Assembly (NCBI GenBank): GCA_038405045.1
Contig: JBBZIV010000001.1
Coordinates: 434,001 to 498,000 of the forward strand
DNA length: 64,000 bases
Source: Sporobacter sp038405045
GTDB lineage: Bacteria > Bacillota > Clostridia > Oscillospirales > Oscillospiraceae
Direction of reading: 5' to 3'
Position numbers and translations under genes: made by a program. Positions within the stretch are counted from its first letter, which is position 1; each line of letters opens with the position of its first letter. The notes beneath the pieces are model-generated. The model ran no database searches, was not told where the DNA came from, and worked only from the letters and a program-made list of their open reading frames with translations. This document shows positions 16,819 through 25,340 of this stretch, in pieces.

Positions 16819-18057
16819 ATGGAACAATCGCGCGTCATTCTTCACAGCGATTTAAACAGCTTTTACGCCTCGGTGGAGATCATGCTCGACCCTAAGCTGC
16901 GCGGCAAGGCCGTCGCTGTCTGCGGCTCGACGGAGGATCGCCACGGGATTGTGCTGGCCAAGTCGGAAAAGGCGAAAAAAGCCGGTATCAAAACCGGCAT
17001 GGTCAACTGGGAGGCCAAGCGCCTGTGCCCGGAGCTCATCGTCCTGCGCCCGAATTTTGAGCAGTATCTGAAATACTCCAAGCTGACGCGGGAGATTTAT
17101 GCCCGCTTTACCGATAAAGTCGAGCCGTTCGGCATGGACGAGTGCTGGCTCGACCTGACGGGCTGCCGGGCTTCCACCGGCGCGGAAACAGCCGAAACGA
17201 TCCGCCGTACCGTCTCGGCGGAACTGGGGATGACGGTGAGCATCGGCGTGTCGTTTAATAAAATCTTCGCCAAGCTCGGCAGCGACATGAAGAAGCCGGA
17301 CGCCGTCACAGTGATCGGCCAAGAGGACTTTAAAGAAAAAGTTTGGCCGCTCCCGGCCTCGGAGCTTATCTACGTCGGCCGGGCGACGACAAAAAAGCTC
17401 GCCGCATACGGCATCCGTACGATCGGGGACATCGCGGGTGCCTCGCCGGACTTTTTAAAGCGCCTGCTCGGCGTTAACGGTGTGGCGCTCTGGACGTATG
17501 CCACAGGAAGTGACACGTCCCGCGTGATGCACGAAGACTTCGAGGTACCCATTAAATCCATCGGGCACGGGATCACCTGTACGGAAGACCTTTTAAGCGG
17601 TGAGGAAGTCTTTCTGGTGATGCTGCAGCTTGTGCAAGACGTCGGGCGCAAGCTGCGCACAAACGATTTTCTCGCCCGCGGCGTCCAGATTACCGTGAAG
17701 GACAATAATCTGGCGTGGCGGCAGTATCAGGCACCGCTGGACGTGCCGACGCAGAGCCTGCTGGAGCTGGCGCAAAAGGGGCGATGGCTGTTTGAAAAAA
17801 ATTACGACTGGCACCTGCCCGTCCGGGCGGTCACGATACGCGCCATCAATCTCATCCCAAAGTCTCAGCCGGTGCAGCTGCTTTTGTACGACGACCCCAT
17901 TCGCCGTGAAAAGCGGGAGCGGGTAGAGGCGGCAATGTACAATATCCGCGAGCGCTTCGGCAAAGGCGCCATTTATGCGGCCTGCCTGATGGAAAACCGC
18001 AAAATGCCCGGCCTTGGCGTTCACGAGGTCAACCTACCGGGCATGATGTTTCAATGA
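16819..18057 (+). CDS. Y-family translesion DNA polymerase (DinB/UmuC type)
   Basis: A 412-aa polymerase that should copy past damaged bases at the cost of accuracy. The N-terminal catalytic aspartate lies in HSDLNSFYASVE and the central acidic pair in GMDECWLDLTG. The thumb helix-hairpin-helix reads ELIYVGRATTKKLAAYGIRTIGD (split motifs), and a little-finger domain follows. The start ATG 16819 lies eight bases after a G-rich site. No clear C-terminal clamp-binding motif stands out. It faces the XRE/ImmA set, not a LexA-controlled context. Resemblance to phage or plasmid UvrX-like enzymes is possible. The terminator follows within three bases. Confidence 0.93.
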   Translation: MEQSRVILHSDLNSFYASVEIMLDPKLRGKAVAVCGSTEDRHGIVLAKSEKAKKAGIKTGMVNWEAKRLCPELIVLRPNFEQYLKYSKLTREIYARFTDKVEPFGMDECWLDLTGCRASTGAETAETIRRTVSAELGMTVSIGVSFNKIFAKLGSDMKKPDAVTVIGQEDFKEKVWPLPASELIYVGRATTKKLAAYGIRTIGDIAGASPDFLKRLLGVNGVALWTYATGSDTSRVMHEDFEVPIKSIGHGITCTEDLLSGEEVFLVMLQLVQDVGRKLRTNDFLARGVQITVKDNNLAWRQYQAPLDVPTQSLLELAQKGRWLFEKNYDWHLPVRAVTIRAINLIPKSQPVQLLLYDDPIRREKRERVEAAMYNIRERFGKGAIYAACLMENRKMPGLGVHEVNLPGMMFQ

Positions 18058-18059
18058 AG

Positions 18060-18083
18060 CCGGGGAGCCCAAAGGCTCCCCGG
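18060..18083 (+). terminator. Terminator after the Y-family polymerase
   Basis: CCGGGGAGCC (18060-18069) pairs with GGCTCCCCGG (18074-18083) over a CAAA loop, followed by TGATATTTTA. Confidence 0.8.
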
Positions 18084-18110
18084 TGATATTTTATGGAAAA
18101 CGATGCGGCA

Positions 18111-19709
18111 TTAGGTGGGGCTGATGATAAGCAGCACCATCTCCGTGCCGCTGACGTCAAGCAGGCCAAAAGTGACTGACCACGCGCCGGTTGCATCAAT
18201 AAAGCTATAGAAATTATACCCGTTGTAAGTCACGTACCCATCATAATCGAAGCCTTCTAAGTACAACAAGTCCACATAGTTATCCAGAGGATCTTCAATA
18301 TCACCCGAATAGCTTGCTGACAAATACGCATAGTATTGCGCACCGTACTGTGCGCTGTAATCCTGATCATATAAAGGTATTCCAGTATACGCTCCGAAAT
18401 CGGGAATCGCCGGGTAGCTCGCGTAGTAAACAGTGTTAGCGGGAAACAGCGTTGAGAGCGCCACCGGTGTTTTTGTAGAGGAAAGGGAACCAAGTAAATT
18501 GATTGGAACAGCCAAATTCAGATTCTGTCCTCCGTAATAAAACGCACATGTCACGCCGATAACTTTTCCGAACGCATCAATCAGCGCGCCGCCGCTGCTG
18601 CCAGGCGAAATGGAGGCGTTCGTCATCATATAATTGACGCCGTCGATCGGGTGAGAGGCATTTGTGATGGTACCGGGCGTCACCGTCTGGTCAACGCCAA
18701 GCGGATAGCCAATGGCATAGATGGAAGCGCCGGTGACAGCCGAGTCTGAATCACCAAGTTTCAGATAGGGAAACCCGCTGCCGCCGACTTGAATAAGCGC
18801 AAGGTCGGTTGTCTCATTGTAATCATAAACGCCCGTAACATTGTATGACTTTCCGTCTTTTGTTTTGATTTTAGCAGAAGTAACTCCGTCAATAACGTGA
18901 AAGCACGTCACGGCAAGCCCGCTGCTGCTGATAAAAAAGCCACTACCGGACCCGATTGATTTTCCTGTTTTGCTGAAGAGTTCAATATAAAACACGGCGG
19001 GAGAGCATTGTGTGGCAATCTCCGTAGTTGTGAATACTTTCTTCGTCAGCGTCAGCGGCTGCCGAAGCGCCGTGCTGGCCATGCGCGCGACGATGGAGGC
19101 AACGGCATCACGCGTGATGGAGCTGCCGGGATAAAATGTCCCGGCGCTGTCGCTGCCGGTCAGGACGCCGGCACGGTAAAGCTTATAGACAGCGGGTGCA
19201 TAAGAATAACTGACAGCGACATCAGGAATAGCGTTGTCGTCAATTTGATTTTTTGCCGTCAATGCTTCATCCGGAAGGGCACCTGCTAAAATAACGGCAA
19301 AGTCCGCCCGTGTGGCATTTGCCGTGTAATTGGCGTACGGCGCACTGATGATGCCGTTTGACAGCGCATAATCAACGTACGGCTGATACCAAGGCGAGCC
19401 GGACGGGAAGCTTGCCGAGCCGGTGTTGTAGATGCTGTGCAGGCAGGCGGCCAGCTTGATGGCCTCCGCAATCGAAAGGTTCTTCGATGGCGAAAACGTT
19501 GTGGCCGAGGTGCCGTTAACAAGATTATACTCATAAGCCGTCTGCACATACGGCGCAAACCACTGGTTAGACACGTCGGAAAACTGCCCGCTTTGATATG
19601 TATTGACCTTCGTGAAATTCGATAACGTTCCGGCGGCTAGCGTTGTTATCGGCAGGACAGAAAAGGCAAGCAACAGAGAAAGAAAAATCGATACGGCGCG
19701 CTTTTTCAT
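18111..19709 (-). CDS. SLH-anchored trypsin-like (DegP-type) serine protease
   Basis: A secreted, wall-bound protease of 532 aa. The signal peptide (KKRAVSIFLSLLLAFSVLP, cleaved near AAG) is followed by three S-layer homology domains (about residues 35-215: FSDVSNQWFAPY, GISAPYANYTANATRADFA, GVLTGSDSAGTFYPG split motifs). The S1C-type domain has its triad at H271 (TCFHVIDG), D302 (TTDLALIQV) and S372 (SPGSSGGAL). About 110 C-terminal residues are rich in Tyr/Asp and unfamiliar; no PDZ domain is seen. The start ATG 19709 follows GGGGAGGG. SLH domains bind pyruvylated wall polymer, which CsaB (36971-39199) would make. Confidence 0.92.
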   Translation of the reverse strand: MKKRAVSIFLSLLLAFSVLPITTLAAGTLSNFTKVNTYQSGQFSDVSNQWFAPYVQTAYEYNLVNGTSATTFSPSKNLSIAEAIKLAACLHSIYNTGSASFPSGSPWYQPYVDYALSNGIISAPYANYTANATRADFAVILAGALPDEALTAKNQIDDNAIPDVAVSYSYAPAVYKLYRAGVLTGSDSAGTFYPGSSITRDAVASIVARMASTALRQPLTLTKKVFTTTEIATQCSPAVFYIELFSKTGKSIGSGSGFFISSSGLAVTCFHVIDGVTSAKIKTKDGKSYNVTGVYDYNETTDLALIQVGGSGFPYLKLGDSDSAVTGASIYAIGYPLGVDQTVTPGTITNASHPIDGVNYMMTNASISPGSSGGALIDAFGKVIGVTCAFYYGGQNLNLAVPINLLGSLSSTKTPVALSTLFPANTVYYASYPAIPDFGAYTGIPLYDQDYSAQYGAQYYAYLSASYSGDIEDPLDNYVDLLYLEGFDYDGYVTYNGYNFYSFIDATGAWSVTFGLLDVSGTEMVLLIISPT

Positions 19710-19762
19710 ACAGAACCCTCCCCAGATTCCAGAAGATAGCGTGTTTCCTATTAACATCCTAT

Positions 19763-19809
19763 ATTGTATATAAATTGAAATGAAAATACAAGATATTTGT
19801 CGAACAAAT
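19763..19809 (-). promoter_or_regulatory. Promoter and upstream palindrome of the SLH protease
   Basis: On the minus strand TTGTAT (19791-19786), a 17-base spacer and TACAAT (19768-19763). Just upstream lies a perfect inverted repeat ATTTGT-CGA-ACAAAT (19795-19809), a candidate operator. The gap 19710-19817 has no gene. Confidence 0.65.
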
Positions 19810-19817
19810 GAAAATTA

Positions 19818-20480
19818 TTATGCCATGAGCTCAAAATGATTGCGCTCAAACGTCAGAAGCCCTTCATCGCGCATCCGGCCAAGCTCGGACGACATGGCGC
19901 TGCGGTCGATGGCGAGATAATCGGCTAGCTCCTGCCGGTTGAATGGAATGTCAAAGGCGCTCCGGCCGACCTTCTCAGCCTCGGCGGAGAGATACGCCAA
20001 AAGCTTTTCGCGTGTTGTGCGCTTGGACATCTGCTCGATCTTCTGCATGAGCAGGATGTTTTTATTGGCGATGATCTGCAAAAGGTTGGCGATCAGCTGC
20101 GCGTGGAAGAGACAAGCCGACGAGCAGGTTTTGATGATTTTGCGGCAGTTGACAAGCATCACCTCGCTCCGCTCGGCGGCAAGGACGCTGACGGCGATGC
20201 GTTCCGATTGGGCGCAGGAAAACGACTCGGCAAACAGGTCTCCCGCTTCGGCTTGAGACAGGATATCCTTCCGGCCCCAAAAGTCTTCCTTGATGATATG
20301 AATGCTGCCACTCAAAATGATCCCAACCGTGAAGACGCTGTCGTCGGCCGAAAATACAAACGTGTTTTTCTCGTACTGGAAGACGGTTGCCGACAGGCAC
20401 GGCAGAATTTTGTCAATATCGGTGTCGTCAATGCCCGCGAAAAGCGGGCATTTTTTTAATGTGGAGAGATACGGCGTCAT
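19818..20480 (-). CDS. Crp/Fnr-family regulator, likely HcpR-like
   Basis: A 220-aa cNMP-fold regulator: N-terminal effector barrel (FVFSADDSVFTVGIILSGSI) and a C-terminal winged helix (NRQELADYLAIDRSAMSSELGRMRDEG). No Fnr-type N-terminal cysteine cluster is evident, so it may sense a bound ligand or haem. The start ATG 20480 follows GGAGGA. It is divergent from a ferredoxin and hcp, with a TATGTTG/CAACATA palindrome between them, the usual layout of HcpR-type nitrosative-stress regulators in anaerobes. The HcpR assignment is inference from context. Confidence 0.85.
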   Translation of the reverse strand: MTPYLSTLKKCPLFAGIDDTDIDKILPCLSATVFQYEKNTFVFSADDSVFTVGIILSGSIHIIKEDFWGRKDILSQAEAGDLFAESFSCAQSERIAVSVLAAERSEVMLVNCRKIIKTCSSACLFHAQLIANLLQIIANKNILLMQKIEQMSKRTTREKLLAYLSAEAEKVGRSAFDIPFNRQELADYLAIDRSAMSSELGRMRDEGLLTFERNHFELMA

Positions 20481-20505
20481 AAAAATTCCTCCGGATATTT
20501 TTTGA

Positions 20506-20525
20506 TATGTTGTAAATGCAACATA
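20506..20525. promoter_or_regulatory. Crp/Fnr-type operator
   Basis: TATGTTG (20506-20512), six bases, CAACATA (20519-20525), a perfect 7-bp inverted repeat in the 100-base divergent gap. Its form and place fit the binding site of the neighbouring regulator. Confidence 0.7.
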
Positions 20526-20580
20526 CACAGTGAGCTTATTGTAGTACGATAGGCACAACAAATCAAGGAGGTGCACGGTG

Positions 20581-21282
20581 ATGATCCGTAAAATCATAAA
20601 GATCGACGAAGAAAAATGCAACGGCTGCGGCATCTGCGCGCAGGCCTGCCACGAGGGTGCCATCCAGATGATCGGCGGGAAGGCACGGCTGACCCGCGAG
20701 GATTACTGCGACGGTCTCGGAGACTGTCTGCCCGGCTGCCCGACAGGCGCCATTACCTTTGAAGAGCGCGAGGCACCGGCGTACGACCATGCGGCTGTCA
20801 TGGCAGCCAAAGGCGACAAGACAGAGAAAGCACCGCTGCCGTGTGGCTGCCCCGGTTCTCAAGCGAAATCGTTGGCAAGAGCGGAGAAGGCCCCGGCACA
20901 AGATGTTGTCGCCGAAAGCGAACTGACACAATGGCCCGTCCAAATCAAGCTCGTGCCGTTAAACGCGCCGTATTTTGACAATGCCAATCTGCTCATTGCG
21001 GCCGACTGCACGGCGTTTGCCTATGGGGACTTCCACAAAAAGTTTATCCGAAACCATGTGACGCTGATCGGCTGCCCAAAGCTCGACGAGGGCGACTATG
21101 CCGAGAAGCTCACAGAGATTATAAGGCGCAACAACATCAAAAGCGTTACGGTCGTCCGAATGGAAGTGCCGTGCTGCGGCGGTATTGAAAATGCCGTCAA
21201 AAGGGCGCTGCAAAACAGCGGGAAGTTTATCCCATGGTCTGTCGTTGTCATCTCAACAGACGGAAAGATTTTAGAAGAGTAA
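20581..21282 (+). CDS. 4Fe-4S ferredoxin-domain protein of the hcp locus
   Basis: A 233-aa iron-sulfur protein that likely passes electrons to the hybrid cluster protein. The first cluster motif is CNGCGICAQACHEGAI; the second is atypical (YCDGLGDCLPGCPTGAI). A further Cys-rich stretch (PLPCGCPGSQ) and a C-terminal domain with CCGGIENAV follow, similar to proteins annotated as ferredoxins near Hcp. A ribosome site AAGGAGGTG serves ATG 20581; GTG 20578 is an alternative. A repeat cluster separates it from hcp, but both probably respond to the Crp/Fnr regulator. Confidence 0.85.
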   Translation: MIRKIIKIDEEKCNGCGICAQACHEGAIQMIGGKARLTREDYCDGLGDCLPGCPTGAITFEEREAPAYDHAAVMAAKGDKTEKAPLPCGCPGSQAKSLARAEKAPAQDVVAESELTQWPVQIKLVPLNAPYFDNANLLIAADCTAFAYGDFHKKFIRNHVTLIGCPKLDEGDYAEKLTEIIRRNNIKSVTVVRMEVPCCGGIENAVKRALQNSGKFIPWSVVVISTDGKILEE

Positions 21283-21289
21283 ATCTCAT

Positions 21290-21487
21290 CCCACCCGCCG
21301 CCCAAAAGAGGTATAGGGGCTCCGCCCCTATGACCCCGATAAGGCGCCTGCCGTAGGGGCGGATTCCATATCCGCCCGATTTCTACCGGACCAAGGCTTC
21401 CCCTGGGGGAAGCTGTCCCCGAAGGGGACTGATGAGGGAATCCCGCCCCGCGCGGTTCCCCGCAAGGGCGGATTCCATATCCGCCCG
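21290..21487 (+). repeat. Mixed repeat cluster between the ferredoxin gene and hcp
   Basis: A family B unit (21290-21337) is followed by a family A copy (21353-21378), an unrelated short palindromic element (about 21388-21440, CTTCCCCTGGGGGAAG and CCCCGAAGGGG), and a second family A copy lacking its head (21463-21487). The 283-base gap holds no gene beyond these. Confidence 0.8.
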
Positions 21488-21565
21488 AATTCCACCACCA
21501 CGAAACCGGGGCAATACCCCATCAAAATAGAAAATTATAGGTCATATTATTAGGAGGAACAAAAA

Positions 21566-23143
21566 ATGAGCATGTTTTGTTTTCAGTGTGAGCAGACGGC
21601 GGGCGGCAAGGCCTGTACCGGTAAAATCGGCGTCTGCGGCAAACCGGAGGACGTCGCCAATCTGCAAGACGATTTAACGCGGGAACTCATCGCGATGGCT
21701 GTTGCCTACAGCGGCAAAAAGCCGACGCGTCAGGCTGTCAACGTCATGATGGAAGGGCTTTTCACAACCGTCACAAATGTCAACTTCGATGCCGACTCCA
21801 TCGCATCGCTTACGAGCCGCGCGGCGGCTGAGAAAAATGCCGCCAACCCGAACCTCCAGCTTGACTGCGGCACACCGGGCGAGCCGCTGCGCCTGTGGAG
21901 CGTTGATGAGGATATCCGCTCGCTCAAGTCGCTCATCCTGCTCGGCCTGCGCGGCGTTGCCGCTTACGCCTACCACGCGCTCGCGCTCGGCTATCAGGAC
22001 GACGATGTCGACCAGATGCTCTTTAAAGGCCTTGAAGCCATCAGCAAGACGGATGCCACAATGAACGACCTTTTGCCGGTCGTCATGGAAGTTGGCAACG
22101 TCAACCTCAAATGCATGGAACTGCTCGACCGCGCCAATACCGATTCGTACGGTACACCTGTCCCGACGACTGTACCGCTGTCGGTTGAAAAAGGCCCCTT
22201 TATTGTCATCTCCGGCCACGACCTGCACGACCTCCAGCTTCTTTTAGAGCAGACGCAAGGGAAGGGTATCAACATTTACACGCACGGCGAGATGCTCCCG
22301 GCGCACGCGTATCCGAAGCTCAAAGCCTATAGCCATCTCAAGGGCAACTTCGGCACGGCCTGGCAGAATCAGCAGACGGAGTTTGACGCACTGCCCGCAC
22401 CGGTGCTTTTTACGACAAACTGCCTCATGCCGCCCAAGGACAGCTACCGCGACCGCGTCTTCACAACAGCTGTTGTCGACTACCCCGGCCTCGTGCACAT
22501 TGATGATAACAAGGACTTCACGCCTGTTATCAACAAGGCGCTCGCGCTTGGCGGCTATCAGGAAGACAAAGAGATGACCGGCATCAACGGCGGCAAAACG
22601 GTCATGACGGGCTTCGGCCACGGCACAGTGCTCTCCGTTGCCGGGACGGTCATTGACGCGGTCAAGGCTGGTGCGATCAAACACTTCTTCCTCGTCGGCG
22701 GCTGCGACGGCGCAAAGCCGGGCCGCAACTACTATACCGAATTTGTCCAAAAGACACCGGCCGATACCGTCGTTCTGACGCTGGCCTGCGGCAAGTATCG
22801 CTTCAACGACCTCGACCTTGGGACACTCGGCGGTCTGCCGCGCCTGATGGACATGGGCCAGTGCAACGACGCCTACAGTGCCATCAAGGTAGCCGTCGCG
22901 CTCAGCGAGGCGTTCGGCTGCTCTGTCAACGAGTTGCCCTTGACGCTGGTGCTCTCCTGGTACGAACAGAAAGCCGTCTGCATCCTCTTAACGCTTCTGG
23001 CGCTCGGCATCAAGAACATATACCTCGGGCCGACGCTCCCGGCATTCGTCTCTCCGAACGTTTTAAACTTCCTGGTTGAAAACTTCAACATCACGCCGGT
23101 TTCCACACCCGAAGCGGATCTGAAGAAGATTCTAAAGGCATAA
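21566..23143 (+). CDS. hcp: Hydroxylamine reductase / hybrid cluster protein
   Basis: A cytosolic iron-sulfur-oxygen enzyme that reduces nitric oxide or hydroxylamine and guards anaerobes against nitrosative stress. The 525-aa length is normal. N-terminal cluster cysteines are C5, C8, C17 and C24 (FCFQCEQTAGGKACTGKIGVC in parts). Hybrid-cluster ligands appear in SGHDLHDLQLL, TNCLMPP, GGCDGAKPGRNYY, LACGKYRFN and the late GQCNDAYSA. The start ATG 21566 follows TAGGAGGA. A strong terminator follows. It works with the ferredoxin upstream and the Crp/Fnr regulator. Confidence 0.96.
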   Translation: MSMFCFQCEQTAGGKACTGKIGVCGKPEDVANLQDDLTRELIAMAVAYSGKKPTRQAVNVMMEGLFTTVTNVNFDADSIASLTSRAAAEKNAANPNLQLDCGTPGEPLRLWSVDEDIRSLKSLILLGLRGVAAYAYHALALGYQDDDVDQMLFKGLEAISKTDATMNDLLPVVMEVGNVNLKCMELLDRANTDSYGTPVPTTVPLSVEKGPFIVISGHDLHDLQLLLEQTQGKGINIYTHGEMLPAHAYPKLKAYSHLKGNFGTAWQNQQTEFDALPAPVLFTTNCLMPPKDSYRDRVFTTAVVDYPGLVHIDDNKDFTPVINKALALGGYQEDKEMTGINGGKTVMTGFGHGTVLSVAGTVIDAVKAGAIKHFFLVGGCDGAKPGRNYYTEFVQKTPADTVVLTLACGKYRFNDLDLGTLGGLPRLMDMGQCNDAYSAIKVAVALSEAFGCSVNELPLTLVLSWYEQKAVCILLTLLALGIKNIYLGPTLPAFVSPNVLNFLVENFNITPVSTPEADLKKILKA

Positions 23144-23158
23144 GTTCTTCGTCAAGAC

Positions 23159-23199
23159 ACAAGAAGAGAGGAGCTGCATGGCAGCCCCTCTCTTCTTGT
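23159..23199. terminator. Terminator between hcp and the convergent DUF342 gene
   Basis: ACAAGAAGAGAGG (23159-23171) pairs with CCTCTCTTCTTGT (23187-23199), with an inner GCTGCATGGCAGC stem, followed by ATTATTTG. Confidence 0.88.
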
Positions 23200-23207
23200 A
23201 TTATTTG

Positions 23208-24644
23208 TCAGCGCGCTGAGCCGATGGCCACCTCGCCGTCGCTGTAATAAAAGGAGGTGTTCATCAGATTGCTTGACACGACGTAAATGGCTGAACCGAT
23301 TGTCACAACGGTGCCGGGATAAGCAATGCCAGTGCAGATGACCTTGCCGTAGTTTCTATTATACAGCGCGGTGTTGAGGTCGTTGAGCTCGGCAACGGCG
23401 CTTTGAAGTGTCGCAGAAATCGTATTGTGGCTATAGGAAGCTTTCTGAAGCATCTGCTGTTTTTCTTCCGTCAATCGACCGACCTCCTCCAGCTGACGGA
23501 GAAGTTTTAACAGTGGCTCTAAGCTTTGCAGCTGCTTTTCCAGATCAGGTATCATGTCGGATAGGCTGCGCTGGCGTTCAACGAGATCGGGGTCATTACC
23601 AATCTGAAGCTTTGTTTTGATGCCTGATGATGAGCCGAGCGTCCGGCACTCGATGTTTTGCATCACAATGCAGGTGCCGCCGATGATCTTCGAGATAACG
23701 CCTTCTGTCTTTAAGCTTTTCTTGGAGCGAACGGTGCTGTTGAGAATATATTCGGCCCGGATGTCACCACCCGCATAAACGCTGCAATTTTCAACGAAGC
23801 GGCATTTCATGTTTCCTTTGCAGTCAATGGAACTGCCAAGTGCGCCGCCCTGTAAATTTAAATCACCGCCAGATTTGACCGTTGCCGATTCGACAATACC
23901 GGCAACGGTGATAAACCCGCCCGCTTCGATGGTCAGGCCGGATGTCACCATGCCGCGAATGACGAGATTACCCGCGACCTTGATGTTGCCGGTCGAGGTA
24001 TCAACGTCCTGATTGAGTGTATATGTCTCACCAACAGAGACCTTCTTGCCGTCGAACTCAAACTGGCCGTTAATTTTTGAGAGAATTTGGCTGCCGTCCA
24101 GACTCCATTCCGTGTTCGGGCCCAAAACGACAGGTGCCGGTTTGCCCGGCTTTTGGCGGACGACTTGTCCCGTTACCGTCAGACCGGGGGTCCCATCAAT
24201 CGGTGGCGTGACTTTGCCGAGAATTTGACCGGCACGGACATTTTCGATCAGACCGAGGTCATAATAATCAACTCGGCCGTTTTCAAGCATTTTTGGCTTG
24301 CCCCTGTTTTCTGTTCTGACGGCAAACGTCACCGTGCCGTCAACGCCGTCAATCGGTTCGGTGCCAGTTGCCACAATGACTTCTGTATCGTATCGAGGAT
24401 TCTTGGCAAGAGAATCAATTGCCACCCAGTCGATATTGGTCGTTACGCCTTGCCGGGTAAGCGCCGCTTTCAGCGTCTCCGCCGTCAGCAGGCGCCCGCC
24501 ACCGGCAGGGGCTGTTAAAATAAAACCGGCAGACATCGCGCTGTTTTTGATAATAACGCTGACGGCAGCGTCTTTTGGCGGCGTTTTGTCAGCGGGCTCG
24601 GTGCCTGTTATGTTGGCGTTTGTTGGCTGTCCATCCATCGGCAT
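23208..24644 (-). CDS. DUF342 / FapA-like protein
   Basis: A 478-aa protein of the FapA family (polymer-forming beta-helix scaffold); related proteins occur near flagellar or sporulation genes and some may localise at membranes. An N-terminal domain (residues 1-170, RAGQILGKVTPPIDGTPG) is followed by right-handed beta-helix repeats (GNIKVAGNLVIRGMV, GGDLNLQGGALGSSIDCKGN), then a coiled-coil (RQRSLSDMIPDLEKQLQSLE) and a C-terminal beta segment. The start ATG 24644 follows GGAGGGA by six bases; ATG 24662 lacks a good site. No flagellar genes are nearby, so the role here is open. Confidence 0.85.
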   Translation of the reverse strand: MPMDGQPTNANITGTEPADKTPPKDAAVSVIIKNSAMSAGFILTAPAGGGRLLTAETLKAALTRQGVTTNIDWVAIDSLAKNPRYDTEVIVATGTEPIDGVDGTVTFAVRTENRGKPKMLENGRVDYYDLGLIENVRAGQILGKVTPPIDGTPGLTVTGQVVRQKPGKPAPVVLGPNTEWSLDGSQILSKINGQFEFDGKKVSVGETYTLNQDVDTSTGNIKVAGNLVIRGMVTSGLTIEAGGFITVAGIVESATVKSGGDLNLQGGALGSSIDCKGNMKCRFVENCSVYAGGDIRAEYILNSTVRSKKSLKTEGVISKIIGGTCIVMQNIECRTLGSSSGIKTKLQIGNDPDLVERQRSLSDMIPDLEKQLQSLEPLLKLLRQLEEVGRLTEEKQQMLQKASYSHNTISATLQSAVAELNDLNTALYNRNYGKVICTGIAYPGTVVTIGSAIYVVSSNLMNTSFYYSDGEVAIGSAR

Positions 24645-24683
24645 GTCATCTCCCTCCTGCATAAGTCAATATAGTCTCGTTAT

Positions 24684-25178
24684 TTACGAAACTGGGCACA
24701 CGGCATTGAGGTAGTCTGTGCCAGCCGATGTGCGAAAGATTCTATTTTTGACCGCTGTAACAGCGGATGGCGTCATATCGTCTTCAACGGCGTTAACAAT
24801 AAAATCGGCTTCAACAAGAATCTGTAAATCCAAATCATCAATCTGTCCATATGTGTGGTGGTGGGCAATCAGCCAGGAAACACGGTCAATCAGCGCTGCG
24901 TCATACCCAAGCTCGGACAGCATTTTCCGGGCTTCCGGGGGGCCTTCTGTCTCCTGATACGGCCCGGCTGCGCTCTGATACTTCAATTCGCTGTTTTTGA
25001 TGCCAATATCGTGCGTCAGCGCGGCGACTTCCAAAATGAGCTGCGTCTGCGCTTCGAGGCCTTCCTTTTCGCCGATCGCCTTGGCAAAACCATAAACTTT
25101 TAAAAAGTGGCCGATTCGTCTGGCGTCACCCGCATAATAGCGGATCATCGCGTCGAGCACAGCGCCTGTTTCCGGCAT
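24684..25178 (-). CDS. HD-domain phosphohydrolase
   Basis: A 164-aa metal-dependent phosphohydrolase. Residues show H-ARRIGHFLKVYGFAKA, then the HD pair in ALTHDIGIKNSE, then IAHHHTYG and the distal Asp in EADFIVNA. It resembles small HDIG/YfbR-like or HD-hydrolase proteins; the substrate (nucleotide or phosphodiester) is unknown. ATG 25178 is chosen with AAAGG 10 bases upstream. It is 39 bases upstream of the DUF342 gene and likely co-transcribed with it. Confidence 0.85.
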   Translation of the reverse strand: MPETGAVLDAMIRYYAGDARRIGHFLKVYGFAKAIGEKEGLEAQTQLILEVAALTHDIGIKNSELKYQSAAGPYQETEGPPEARKMLSELGYDAALIDRVSWLIAHHHTYGQIDDLDLQILVEADFIVNAVEDDMTPSAVTAVKNRIFRTSAGTDYLNAVCPVS

Positions 25179-25241
25179 AAAAGCACGACCTTTCGTCATC
25201 CTGGTCCGATTAATATATTTATCGTTTTAAATGGGGAAAGC

Positions 25242-25316
25242 AATAGTGCCGGCACTATTTTATTGTAAATGTAAAAAAAGAGGCATAATTTGTGCCCGAG
25301 CTGTGTTTTATATAAT
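25242..25316 (+). promoter_or_regulatory. Perfect palindrome and padR promoter
   Basis: AATAGTGCCGGCACTATT (25242-25259) is a perfect 18-bp palindrome in the divergent gap between the HD gene and padR. A TATAAT -10 (25311-25316) lies before padR, with a weak TTTGTG -35 (25289-25294). The palindrome could be an operator for PadR or another regulator. Confidence 0.5.
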
Positions 25317-25340
25317 AAGAACACTTCAGGAGGAACGATT

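Noticed and set aside
13364..18057. Complete prophage or integrative element
   Set aside because: XRE, ImmA and HAD genes are phage-like, but no integrase, attachment repeats or structural genes are present.
18111..19709. HtrA protease with PDZ
   Set aside because: The protease domain is DegP-like, but no PDZ motif follows; the C-terminus is unfamiliar.
20481..20663. Longer Crp/Fnr protein
   Set aside because: The extension overlaps the operator and the divergent ferredoxin start; GGAGGA precedes ATG 20480.
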